This document shows positions 16,839-26,006 of a stretch of 64,000 nucleotides of DNA, one piece after another. Both the position numbers and the translations under genes were made by a program. The notes under the pieces were generated by a model. That model was not told where the DNA came from, searched no databases, and saw only the letters and a program-made list of their open reading frames with translations. The DNA comes from Endozoicomonas sp965198415 (GTDB lineage: Bacteria; Pseudomonadota; Gammaproteobacteria; Pseudomonadales; Endozoicomonadaceae), in NCBI GenBank assembly GCA_965198415.1, contig CBDAPN010000031.1, positions 186,001 through 250,000 on the forward strand. The letters are read 5' to 3'. Positions within the stretch are counted from its first letter, which is position 1; each line of letters begins with the position of its first letter.

Positions 16839-18383
16839 CTATTTGACTGAACGATTTTTTAAATGAGCCAAGGGGTAAAATCGCTGCAGCTCCAGCAGAC
16901 GGTAGCCGGTGTATTGCCCCAACAGCAGAACCAGACCGAGCAAGGTCAGCATCAGCTCGGGGAAGTTAAAGGTCAGTTGTTCGACCACCGGGTTGCTCAT
17001 CAGCAGGTAGCTCAGGGTAGCCACCAAAAGGCTACCGCCACCCTCTGTGACGACGCTTTTGGGCCCTTCTTCTTCCCAGAGAATGGACATTCTCTCAATG
17101 GTCCAGGCGAGAATAATCATCGGGAAGAAAGTGACGGTCAAGGCCTGAGTGATGCCCAGCTTCCAGCTTAAGATGCTCATGGCGGCCATGAGCATGATCA
17201 CCACAATGATGACAGCACCGAGCCTGGCCACCAGCAGCATGTTTTGTTGGGAGAGAAAAGAGCGAATCCATAATCCGATGGAGACCAGAGAGATAAAAAT
17301 CACCAGTCCGGGCAGCAGCTGGGTCTGTAAAAATGCCATGGCGATCAGCACCGGCATAAAGGTGCCAGAGGTGCTCAGCCCAATGATGATCCGCATAATC
17401 AACACCACCAGCACGCCAATGGGAATGAGCAGAATGATTTTGAAGGCGTTCTGAACTTCCAACGGCAAAGAGTAGATGGAGAAGTCAATGAGTGCGGCAC
17501 CATCCTGTGCAGCTTCGGTGAGGGCAAGCTCCCGGGTAGGAATCTGTTGGGAGATGATGGAAAAGCGAACATCGGAGTGAATGCCGCCCATCACATCCAG
17601 CAGGGATTTAGCGCCCTGTTGCCAGAGGAAAAACGTGTCGGGGTTGCCGATGGTGCCGGTTTTCGGGTCGAAAAGATGCCATTGTTTGCCGTCGTGTACC
17701 TCAATCATATCAATGATGGGCTGACGACGACGGCCATCTTCCAGGTTCAGGCCCCGGACGATTCGGGCTGGCACGTTACCCATATGCAAAAGGTTCACCA
17801 GCAGTTGTGGCTGTTTCACACCCTCATCCAACATGTCCCGTAACATATTGATATTCTGACCCGGTTCTCGGGCGTTGAACTCACTGATCAGGGTGCCGGC
17901 AAAGCTGATGGGGTCGGCGGAGTGTTCCCAGACCTGTTTTAACAGACTTTGCGCTGCCACTTGATAGGGTTGGGGCAGAACCGGCACGATGAACGGTTGC
18001 GGCTTATCGGTATCAATAGGCTGCGCTCCGGGTTGCAGGTGCAGTTTCACCTTGTAAAACAGGTCCTGACGCCCCTGCACTTTGCGTACGCTCCAGATAA
18101 CACGACGCTGGGGGCCCTCATTGATTTTATTGATTCCGTACCCCGGTGAGGCAAAGGACTCATCCAGAATACGTACGCCAGGTTGTGGCTCTGGCAAGGT
18201 AAGGCTGGCTTGGGCTGCTTTACCATCAGCGGTAAAACTGACCCAGGCCTCAATACTCCAGACCGTTGAAACATGCTTGCCAAGCAAAGGAAAACCCAAG
18301 GCAAAATGTTTATAAAACGCTAACCCAAGACCGGCCACGATCAGGATGGCAATGATCAGGCCCAGTTGAAAATGACCTTTCAT
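16839..18383 (-). CDS. Inactive transglutaminase fused to seven transmembrane helices
   Basis: A 514-aa protein. It has an N-terminal membrane anchor (about 7-27), a periplasmic region containing a transglutaminase-like fold (about 150-290, with NLLHMGNVPARIVRGL and HLFDPKTG) that lacks a clear catalytic cysteine, then about seven helices from 320 to the end. Families of this kind are always found with a retropepsin-like protein and an ATP-grasp ligase. The start codon overlaps the stop of the upstream gene by one base (TAATG at 18383), which indicates translational coupling. Its biochemical function is not established; a role in sensing or moving a peptide across the membrane is an inference. 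Confidence 0.87.
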   Translation of the reverse strand: MKGHFQLGLIIAILIVAGLGLAFYKHFALGFPLLGKHVSTVWSIEAWVSFTADGKAAQASLTLPEPQPGVRILDESFASPGYGINKINEGPQRRVIWSVRKVQGRQDLFYKVKLHLQPGAQPIDTDKPQPFIVPVLPQPYQVAAQSLLKQVWEHSADPISFAGTLISEFNAREPGQNINMLRDMLDEGVKQPQLLVNLLHMGNVPARIVRGLNLEDGRRRQPIIDMIEVHDGKQWHLFDPKTGTIGNPDTFFLWQQGAKSLLDVMGGIHSDVRFSIISQQIPTRELALTEAAQDGAALIDFSIYSLPLEVQNAFKIILLIPIGVLVVLIMRIIIGLSTSGTFMPVLIAMAFLQTQLLPGLVIFISLVSIGLWIRSFLSQQNMLLVARLGAVIIVVIMLMAAMSILSWKLGITQALTVTFFPMIILAWTIERMSILWEEEGPKSVVTEGGGSLLVATLSYLLMSNPVVEQLTFNFPELMLTLLGLVLLLGQYTGYRLLELQRFYPLAHLKNRSVK

Positions 18384-19624
18384 TATTTGTCCTGCTTTGA
18401 AGAGTTTGGTAGTGGGGTGTTTTCTGTAGCGAGATTTGCAGAACGTGCTGCACCGGATAAGACGCCGACTTTTCGTTGGTCTGCGGTGTACGTTCTGGAA
18501 ACATCGACCAGTGCCCGGCGTTGCAAAAAGCGCACGCCAATCAGGGCGGGGTAGCGGTAGTTTTCTCGGTTGCGAAGTGTAAACTGGGTCGGTTTGGTAA
18601 TGTTGCCAATGGTGACGTTCAGGGTAATGACCGGGCGCATCTGGGGTTTATCTCTATGGCGCTTAATCATCACGAAGCGCGTGACCGGCGCCGTGATGGT
18701 GGTCAGCTCGCCGCTGGCGCAAGGAAGCTTAAAGCGCACCCACTCTTTTCCCTCTTTTTGGAACAGGCTGAGGTCTCTGGCGTCGAGGGAGGAGGTGAAC
18801 GCTCCTGTATCAATGCGGGCTTTAAGGACTGTGTTGGAATCGGTTAGTGTCAGGTGTTCAACGGCACCGAGGGTAACCAGCCCTTTGACGCTTACGGGTT
18901 GGGTGATGGTGCGTGTGAAGTGAGTCTGGGAGAGGGGCGCCTCCACTTCGTGGCTGGTGGAGTTGATGAGCGAGCGGTTGGCAATGAACTTTTGATTGAC
19001 ATCAATCACCGCCAAATCCTGCATGAAGTTGCGGCCAATCAGCAGGGGGGCTTCATACTCTCTGCGGTCGGTCAGTGACACCGGGACGGATTGGGTGATT
19101 TCGCCAATGGTAATGGTCATCTGTACTACCGGGCGTTCAATGGCTTGCAGCTCAGGGCGTTTGATTTTGATGGTGCTTTTCATCGGTAACTCCAGGGTCA
19201 TTACCCCCTTTGATGTGCGATGCAGGTCAAATTTGACCCATTTTTTGCCATCGCGCTCAAATAACTGGATATTTCGGGCATCCACGGAGCTATTTTCTGC
19301 ACCGGTGTCCAGTTTGGCTTGCATGGTCAGGTTCAGGTTGGGTAGTGCAGCATTTTCCCGAACACCCAGTACCAAGCGTCCATCAAGATGGGTTGGGGTT
19401 TGAATGGTTTGCTCGTAAACGGTGATGCGATGAGTAGGCGCTGGTGGCTTTTGAGCTGGCCGGTGTGGCAGCGGCGTTGATTCAGGTTGGGGCGGTAATA
19501 CTGCAGTTTCATGACTTGTTGCTGCCTGCTCAATGGGCGGATTCTCATTGTGTAACACGGACTGGCAGCCGGTTAATATCGTGATGAAGAAAAATGATGC
19601 GGACAGAACCAGGTTGCGGAACAT
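18383..19624 (-). CDS. Lipoprotein with two tandem retropepsin-like (RimB/zinc-protease-like) domains
   Basis: A 413-aa protein. The N-terminus is a lipoprotein signal with lipobox ILTGC (Cys20), then a proline-rich linker (about 25-70) and two homologous domains. Each has an aspartic-protease-like DTGA (106-109 and 272-275), a following SS.DAR.. LF segment, and the late IG motif (LLIGRNF, ALIGVRF). The family is usually annotated as ATP-dependent zinc protease but resembles retropepsins, which work as dimers; two copies in one chain could form the dimer internally, as pepsin does. It is the first gene of the trio with the 7TM and ATP-grasp proteins. The tandem form is longer than the usual single-domain member. 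Confidence 0.85.
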   Translation of the reverse strand: MFRNLVLSASFFFITILTGCQSVLHNENPPIEQAATSHETAVLPPQPESTPLPHRPAQKPPAPTHRITVYEQTIQTPTHLDGRLVLGVRENAALPNLNLTMQAKLDTGAENSSVDARNIQLFERDGKKWVKFDLHRTSKGVMTLELPMKSTIKIKRPELQAIERPVVQMTITIGEITQSVPVSLTDRREYEAPLLIGRNFMQDLAVIDVNQKFIANRSLINSTSHEVEAPLSQTHFTRTITQPVSVKGLVTLGAVEHLTLTDSNTVLKARIDTGAFTSSLDARDLSLFQKEGKEWVRFKLPCASGELTTITAPVTRFVMIKRHRDKPQMRPVITLNVTIGNITKPTQFTLRNRENYRYPALIGVRFLQRRALVDVSRTYTADQRKVGVLSGAARSANLATENTPLPNSSKQDK

Positions 19625-19938
19625 GTGACAGGCACTACGGTCTTTTGAAGATTATCAATATTCACACGAAAAGTGACCCGGTTTGCCCTGATGCAGCAGC
19701 AAAGTGACTCTCGGGGCAGGGGCGCTATTGGCGGATAGCCTTCTCTGGCGCAAAGTGAACCTTGCGATTGCCCGGAGCATTAACGATGACGATGATCGGG
19801 TACTTATCGGTGCAGCCAAGACAGTTGCTTATATCAACCCATGGAGCGTCTAACGATTGACCGGCTTCAAAAGGTTAAAATATGAGCAGCTAAAAATGTT
19901 GAAGCTTACTGGATCTGCTACTGCTTGCCAATTCCAAA
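19625..19938. other. Intergenic stretch between brnQ and the lipoprotein operon
   Basis: This 314-bp stretch has no supported reading frame. Since both neighbours are on the minus strand, it should hold the brnQ transcript end and the promoter of the three-gene operon. I see no hairpin with a uridine run. Confidence 0.4.
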
Positions 19939-21276
19939 TTAGCCATTAGAGGTGTTTTTCTTACGAATCGGCTTGGCTATCCAGCCCCATAAAAACGTGA
20001 CCAACAACACGGCCAAAGAGGGCAAGACCCAAAGCATGTGATCGTCGTAACCGGGCAGTTGAGAAAATGGCTGCAATGCGTTTACCAATAATTCGTGATT
20101 GTGTTTTCTCAACAGGTCAATAATGCTGAACAGTGCCGCGCAGGACAACGTCGCCCGATAGCTAAGAGTCGGGTTAGGGAGTAAGTTTCGCACCAGACCC
20201 AAAAAAATCAGCGCGATGGCAATGGGGTAAAGAAACAGCAGCGCCGGTTCGAACAGGTCAATAATTTCATTCAGCCGCATATTGGCAAAGCAGACGCAGA
20301 TCAGGCTGATGACGGTAACAATGGTTTTGTAGCTGACCCAGCCAAGCATCTCATCAAAATATTCGCTGCAGGCGGTGATGCAGCCAATGGCGGTGGTCAG
20401 ACAGGCCATGGCAACCACTGCCGCCAGTACCATTGTGCCGGCCGACCCCAGTAGGTGCTGGGTGAATAACGTCAGTATCTGGGCACCGTTAGTGGCGTTG
20501 GGTGCTATGTCGGTGCTGGTGGCTCCGAGGTTAAACAGGGAGATGTAAACCAGAGCTAAGCCGGTGGCAGCAATCACTCCGGTGGTGATGCTGTAGTAAA
20601 ACAGACTGTTTTTATCGGTGATGCCGTGTGATTTCAGATTGAGGATAATCACTGTGCCAAACATCAGCGAAGCCAGTGCGTCCATGGTCAGGTAACCTTC
20701 AAGAAAACCGCTGATAAATGGCGTTTGGGCGTAGTCGCCAACCGGCGCTGCTGGCGGCGCCATGGGGATCAGGAAAGGAGCAATACCCAACAGCAACAGC
20801 AGGGCAATCAGCCCCGGGGTGATCAGCTTACCAACGGACTCCAGCAATTTGCCGGGGTAAATCGACAGATACCAAGAGATAGCGAAAAACACCAGACTGA
20901 AAATGAACTGATTGAGCGAACTGCTCTCAGGCAGAAACGGTACGGCGGCGATTTCATAAGAGACCAGCGCCGTTCTGGGCACCGCGTATAAAGGACCCAT
21001 GATCAGATACATAATGGAGCCGAGCGCAACGATCAAGCCTTTGGGAATCCCACTGGCGATGGCGTTAAACCCTCCCCCGACTTTGGCGATGGCAATAATG
21101 CCCAGCAGCGGCAGCCCAACACCGGTAAACAAAAAACCGGCCGCGGCAAAGCTCATGGCCTCGCCGGACAGCTGACCGGACATGGGAGGAAATATCAGGT
21201 TCCCTGCGCCAAGGAACATGGCAAACACCATAAACCCCATGGCAACAACATTTTGTATGCTTAGTTTCTGCTTCAT
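19939..21276 (-). CDS. brnQ: Branched-chain amino acid transporter, BrnQ (LIVCS family)
   Basis: A 445-aa membrane protein with about 12 helices. It carries the family start VVAMGFMVFAMFLGAGNLIF and PPMSGQLSGE, plus AVPRTALVSYEIAAVPF, both hallmarks of the LIVCS transporters that import leucine, isoleucine and valine with sodium or protons. Length is in the normal range (E. coli BrnQ 439 aa). It is a single gene, 126 bp downstream of the CorA-type gene start-stop gap. Confidence 0.95.
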   Translation of the reverse strand: MKQKLSIQNVVAMGFMVFAMFLGAGNLIFPPMSGQLSGEAMSFAAAGFLFTGVGLPLLGIIAIAKVGGGFNAIASGIPKGLIVALGSIMYLIMGPLYAVPRTALVSYEIAAVPFLPESSSLNQFIFSLVFFAISWYLSIYPGKLLESVGKLITPGLIALLLLLGIAPFLIPMAPPAAPVGDYAQTPFISGFLEGYLTMDALASLMFGTVIILNLKSHGITDKNSLFYYSITTGVIAATGLALVYISLFNLGATSTDIAPNATNGAQILTLFTQHLLGSAGTMVLAAVVAMACLTTAIGCITACSEYFDEMLGWVSYKTIVTVISLICVCFANMRLNEIIDLFEPALLFLYPIAIALIFLGLVRNLLPNPTLSYRATLSCAALFSIIDLLRKHNHELLVNALQPFSQLPGYDDHMLWVLPSLAVLLVTFLWGWIAKPIRKKNTSNG

Positions 21277-21402
21277 AGCTTAGATCCCCGATTATTGGAT
21301 ATTTTTCCGGGATCTTCTCCTTTTTTTAATGTGGATTTTGGCTCGCTCGGACAAATGGTCTGCTAACAGTATGGACGCTATTGGCAAAAGTGGTAGTCGC
21401 TA

Positions 21403-22350
21403 TTACAACCAGCCTTTGCCCTTGAAAAACAAGTAAGTGGCCAAAGCGCTGGAGGCCATCAGCCCAAGGCACAACGGATAACCGTAATTCACTGCGAGTT
21501 CGGGCATGGATTTGAAGTTCATGCCATAAATACTGGCAATCAGCGTTGGCGACAGAAACATCACCGCCGCCACTGAGAAAATTTTAATGATGTTGTTTTG
21601 TTCGAGATTGATGAAGCCCATGGTGGACTCCATCAGAAAGTTAATTTTATCTCCCAAAAAGCCCGTGTGCGGCGTCAGTGACTCAATATCCCGTGTCATC
21701 TCACGAATAGCGTGCCTTTGCTGATCGCTGAGCTTGTGACCGCAGGTTCTGACGATGTAGCGCAGCGAGCGCTGAGTGTCCATCAGGTTGAGATGGACTT
21801 TACCGTTTAAATCTTCTTGCAAGGTGATATTACGCAGTTGTTTATCCGCGTCTTTGCTGTTTTCAGACAGCGCTTTTTGGCTGATCGCTTCGAGGTCTTC
21901 ATAAACCTGTTCGAGAATATCCGCCAGGAATTCCACCTTGGCCTCAAACAGTGCAATGACCACATCCAGCGGCGTATTAGCTGTCAAGTGCTGGGTTTTC
22001 AGATGTTTGCGCATCAGTCGGAACAGTCCGGTAGGTTCATCCTGAAGGGTAATCAGTTTGTCTTTGCGTAGATTGAAAGCCACGTTGATGTTTCGCAACG
22101 CCTGGCCGGAGCGGTGGGGAAAGAGCGAACGAATGTGAATGCCGCTATCGGCCTCAAAATAACGGGAGGATATTTCGATTTCCCCCATCCTCTCGGGCAA
22201 ACAGCCCGGAAACTGAGTCACCAACCAGTGGTGCTCATCACTGTTGGGCCTGGTGGCTTCAATCCAGATGGCGTTTACGGCCGGAGGAATGTCCGGGGTA
22301 AAGCGGTCGATGGAAAATTGGTTATCCTGAGCGGTGTAGGCATAGATCAT
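21403..22350 (-). CDS. zntB: CorA/ZntB-family divalent metal transporter
   Basis: A 315-aa protein of the CorA superfamily. The N-terminal cytoplasmic domain (about 1-250) is followed by two helices (about 257-277 and 289-308), with the signature GMN in IYGMNF at the end of the first helix and a MPEL loop between them. It ends FFKGKGWL, like the KRKKWL-type ends of this family. The long cytoplasmic part and overall length fit ZntB (zinc transport) better than CorA (magnesium), but the substrate is not certain. A 421-bp gap separates it from the divergent autotransporter gene. Confidence 0.85.
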   Translation of the reverse strand: MIYAYTAQDNQFSIDRFTPDIPPAVNAIWIEATRPNSDEHHWLVTQFPGCLPERMGEIEISSRYFEADSGIHIRSLFPHRSGQALRNINVAFNLRKDKLITLQDEPTGLFRLMRKHLKTQHLTANTPLDVVIALFEAKVEFLADILEQVYEDLEAISQKALSENSKDADKQLRNITLQEDLNGKVHLNLMDTQRSLRYIVRTCGHKLSDQQRHAIREMTRDIESLTPHTGFLGDKINFLMESTMGFINLEQNNIIKIFSVAAVMFLSPTLIASIYGMNFKSMPELAVNYGYPLCLGLMASSALATYLFFKGKGWL

Positions 22351-22771
22351 AGGTACTGCCTTGAGTTGCGTTAAACGATACTAAGAGGCAGTCACAGCCT
22401 CCTGCCGTCGTGTTGGCTCCATGCATAGGTTTACAGCAAAAAGCCTGCACAGACCGATACTTCTATAGCATGTCCTGTAAGTTTTATGTCTTGGTAGCCT
22501 ACGATATAACTCGTTAGAGCCAATATTCCAGACGTTGGTAAAATGCGTTATTAGAAAACATTTTTTAAAAGGACATTTTAAAAGTTAAAAATTATTTAGA
22601 TTTATAATTTTGCTCAATTTCATCCGCTATGCTTGAACTAGCCGAGCATGGTCTTCTACTTAATACTAATAGTTCATTTGCATACAGTTTCAATTTCCAG
22701 TTTGGGTTCTAACAGACTGCTGAAGTGTTCCAACCGTTTCACAGAGCTCAATCTCATCTAAGGTGTAATAA
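22351..22771. other. Divergent intergenic region (zntB / autotransporter)
   Basis: This AT-rich 421-bp stretch contains the promoters of both divergent genes. The autotransporter start is preceded by taaggtgtaata, a fair ribosome site. I could not identify a promoter with consensus spacing and saw no coding frame. Confidence 0.4.
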
Positions 22772-25700
22772 ATGAGTCGTTTATCGCTGTTGTCTGGTAA
22801 AAAAGCATTAAATAAAAAAGCGTTGGTTTTGGCCGTGAGTTCGGTGCTGACGGGATGGGTTGGTGGTGTTAGCTCTTATGCTTTGGCAGAATCGCCAGAC
22901 GGTTGGCCTCCTAAAGCCGCAAAAAAGATTGCGGTGGGCAAAACTGAAAGACTTTCAAAAACTCAAACGGTAACCATTAAATCTAAGTGCGACGGCTCTA
23001 CTTCCACAGATGCTTGTAATATTCAGTTGGGTGCACGCAGCATATTGGAAAATGCGGGAACGATTAACGTTGAGGGTTCAAGCATCATCGTTGAGGGCTC
23101 TGATTCTGAAGAGGCAGCGGCAAAGATTGAAAACAGCGGAAAAATATTCGTCAAATCTGGTACAGGCGTACTGTTGAAAAAAGGTCATTTAACGGTTAAC
23201 AGCGACGATTCAGGCGTTATAACGGTAGCTAAAGGCGCCAAAGGAGTACACATTGAAAAAGGTCAGCTCACGGTCAGCGGCAAGGGTTCATTTGTTGCCA
23301 AAGACTCAGCAATATCCATAGCAAAAAACGACACTAAGCTAACTGCTGGAGCCGATCCAACTCCAGAAGCCAGTATTATCATCGTCGACTCCTCGGTTGA
23401 AGGGAATATAGTGGGTAGCACGGGGGATGGTAACAAGAAGGACCTGGTGACGTTGCAAAAAAATGCAATTATAAACGGTGATATAAAAAATCCTGGTTCA
23501 GTTGCTATTGAGGGTGTATTAAAAGAAGAAGGTAAAGTTAAAACAGCCTATAACTGGAAAGTTAACGGCACAATCATTGCCCCAATAGCCATTGACGTCG
23601 GTGGTGAGGTTAATGATTTATACGTTATGGGCAAACAAGAACCTGTGAAAATGCCCGCTGCCAGCAAGGCAAAGGCACTTCGTGTTATTACGCGTACTGA
23701 TTCCTCAACCACAACTATTGGCGCTCATTTGATCAATAAGCTGCATGTTGAAGGCAGTGCACGGTTGCAATTTAAGTCTGCCGACAAGGGTAAGCACGCT
23801 GACGTCAGTAACGTAACCATTGATAGCAAGGCCGCTAAATGGGTTGTGGAGGGCTGGGCTACCAACACGGAGAAGGTCGAAGTGCATGGTGCTGGTGTTA
23901 GCCTGATTGTGAATGATAAACAGCCAACAACGACCACCGCCAAAGAAAAAAAACCAAGACCTCAACAAACACTTCATATCGCCAACAAAACGAACTCGAA
24001 GGGTATGGTGGAGCCAACCCGAATTATGACTTCAACGCCTGAGCTGAAACTTTCTGCATTGACCATTCAGGGCGCTGCACATGTTCACTTTGGTCAAGAC
24101 CTTAGCAAAGTGTCTACTGCTATTGAAAAGGTTCATGTGGCCTCAACCCCCTCTCCAAAATGGAAAACCGAGGGTTGGATTAATTCCGCCTCACTCGAGG
24201 CTAACAGTGAAGTGAGTGACCTTTTCGTCAGTGATTCTGCCAAAACGCCGGTAGATAATAAAAAGTACGAACAAGGCGCTTTACGCCTCGCTTCCAAAGC
24301 GCCCATTGCCATTCAAACGACGGTGGCGGGTGCCGGGCAGATTAACAACCTGCACATTATTGATAGTGCATCGATAAGGTTCAATTCGAGCAAAGAAAGC
24401 CCGGTAGTAAAAAACGTGATGATAGATGCCAAAGCGGGCAAGTGGTCAGTTAATGGCTTGGCTAAAGGGGTGAAAACGCTGCAAACCGCCAGTGAAGTTT
24501 CCGAACTCCACGTGTTTAATCCGGCACCTGCAAGCAAACTGGCAGCGATCGTTAAGCCTAAATCACTGCAATTGGTGGCAACGGATTTAATGGTGGATAC
24601 CCAAGGCGCAGGTAAAGTGAGCAACCTGCACATCAATAGCGCAGCAGAGTTAAAACTTGGCAGCACGGCATCAAACGCTGCAATGGTTCACAATGTAATG
24701 GTCAACAAAGGGGCTAAAGGTTGGAAAACCGCAGGCTGGTTTAAAGACACCGAGATATTTCAGGCTGACAGTGAAGTTTCTGCTCTTCACGTGAGCGATA
24801 AGGCAGATAACAAACGTAAGCTTGAAACACAAACCCTACGAATCGCTGCCACCAAACCCATTACCATTGCTACTCCCTCTGGTGGCAAGGTGAAAGAGCT
24901 ACACATCCACAACGCGCCCGATTTGGTTTTCGGTAATCAGCTGGACATACAGTCCGCTACCATTGCCAAAGTGGTGATCAAGAAAAGTGAAAAGTATTGG
25001 AAAACTACCGGCTGGTTGGACGGTGTGGAGTCACTGACAGCCGATGGTGACATTACCCACCTGTATGTGAGCGACAAAGCCAGCAAAGCAATTGCCCCCG
25101 GCACTATGGCAAAAACCTTGCGTATGGTGACACCGAAAGTGGAGCCAAAGGCCAAAGCTGGAGCGTCGCCTGTAAGAGTGACTTCTGAAGGCAAAATCAA
25201 TCACCTGCATATTTATGGTGCTGCGAGTTTGGCCTCCTCTGAACCGATCACCAATGTTGAAAATATCGAAGTCAATAGCAATGAAAACTGGCTTCTTGCT
25301 GGCAATCTAAATGGTGTTAAGTCCGTCAAAGCGAACGGCGCTATGATGAAAATCGTTAAGCCCGCCACAAAAGGCTCGACAGACAACAGCTCTATCATTG
25401 AAGCGGTCTCTTTGGCCGAAGCCGTGAGCCCCGGTGAGGCGTCTAAAACATTAACCATTAGCACAAAAACAAGCTCACCTGTCATCACCGCTTCTGAGCC
25501 GGGGCTAATTAAAATCGTCAACATTGGTGACAAGGCAACGTTTGGCACGGTAACTAATGCCAGTGAGATCAAGGTTACGGGCAGTGGCTGGAAGTCTACG
25601 GGTCTGGTAGTGAACCCGAAGGTGATTACTGTTGGTGCAACAGGTGCTAAGAAGACTCAAGTAGCTGCCATTAACAGTGTTGGCAGTACAAAAACCGCCC

Positions 25701-25873
25701 CGACTCAGCCTGCATCCTTGAATGTGGCGTTTGACGGCAAGGCCGATCTGCGTGGGTTTGTGGAAATAAAAACCATTAAAGCGGTAAGATTGACCAAATC
25801 GACTTCTCCGATGGCACTAATCGGCCTAGCTTGCGCTTCACGCCTTCAGCTGATACCGACTATACAAAAATAA
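22772..25873 (+). pseudogene. Autotransporter adhesin, N-terminal passenger part (frameshifted)
   Basis: Open frame of 1033 codons with an extended signal peptide (MSRLSLLSGKKALNKKALVL, cleavage likely after YALA, residue 39) and a long passenger made of degenerate repeats of about 80-110 residues. Each repeat contains W...GW (for example WKTEGWINSASLEANSEVS) followed by an L.VSDKA-like strand and an NLHI or HLYV strand, as in beta-helix passengers. Only the last 30 or so residues are out of frame: near 25785 one base is missing (gcggtaag), and the true continuation (KIDQIDFSDGTNRPSLRF...) runs one frame over to a stop at 26010. Without the barrel encoded downstream this product cannot be displayed. 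It may be a pseudogene or a sequencing error. Confidence 0.8.
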
Positions 25874-26006
25874 AAGGTAGCAGCAAAAAGTACGATACGA
25901 TTGTTCTTTCCGGTGACGTAAAACAACCAGACCAATTGCCTCAAGGGTTTAAAGGTATCGCCTATAACGGCGTACCTAAGAAAATTCATGCCGGATTTAA
26001 AGCGGC

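Noticed and set aside
21283..21314. Inverted repeat gatcccc...cgggatc before brnQ
   Set aside because: The arms pair over only 6 bases around a long AT-rich loop, too weak to call a terminator or operator.
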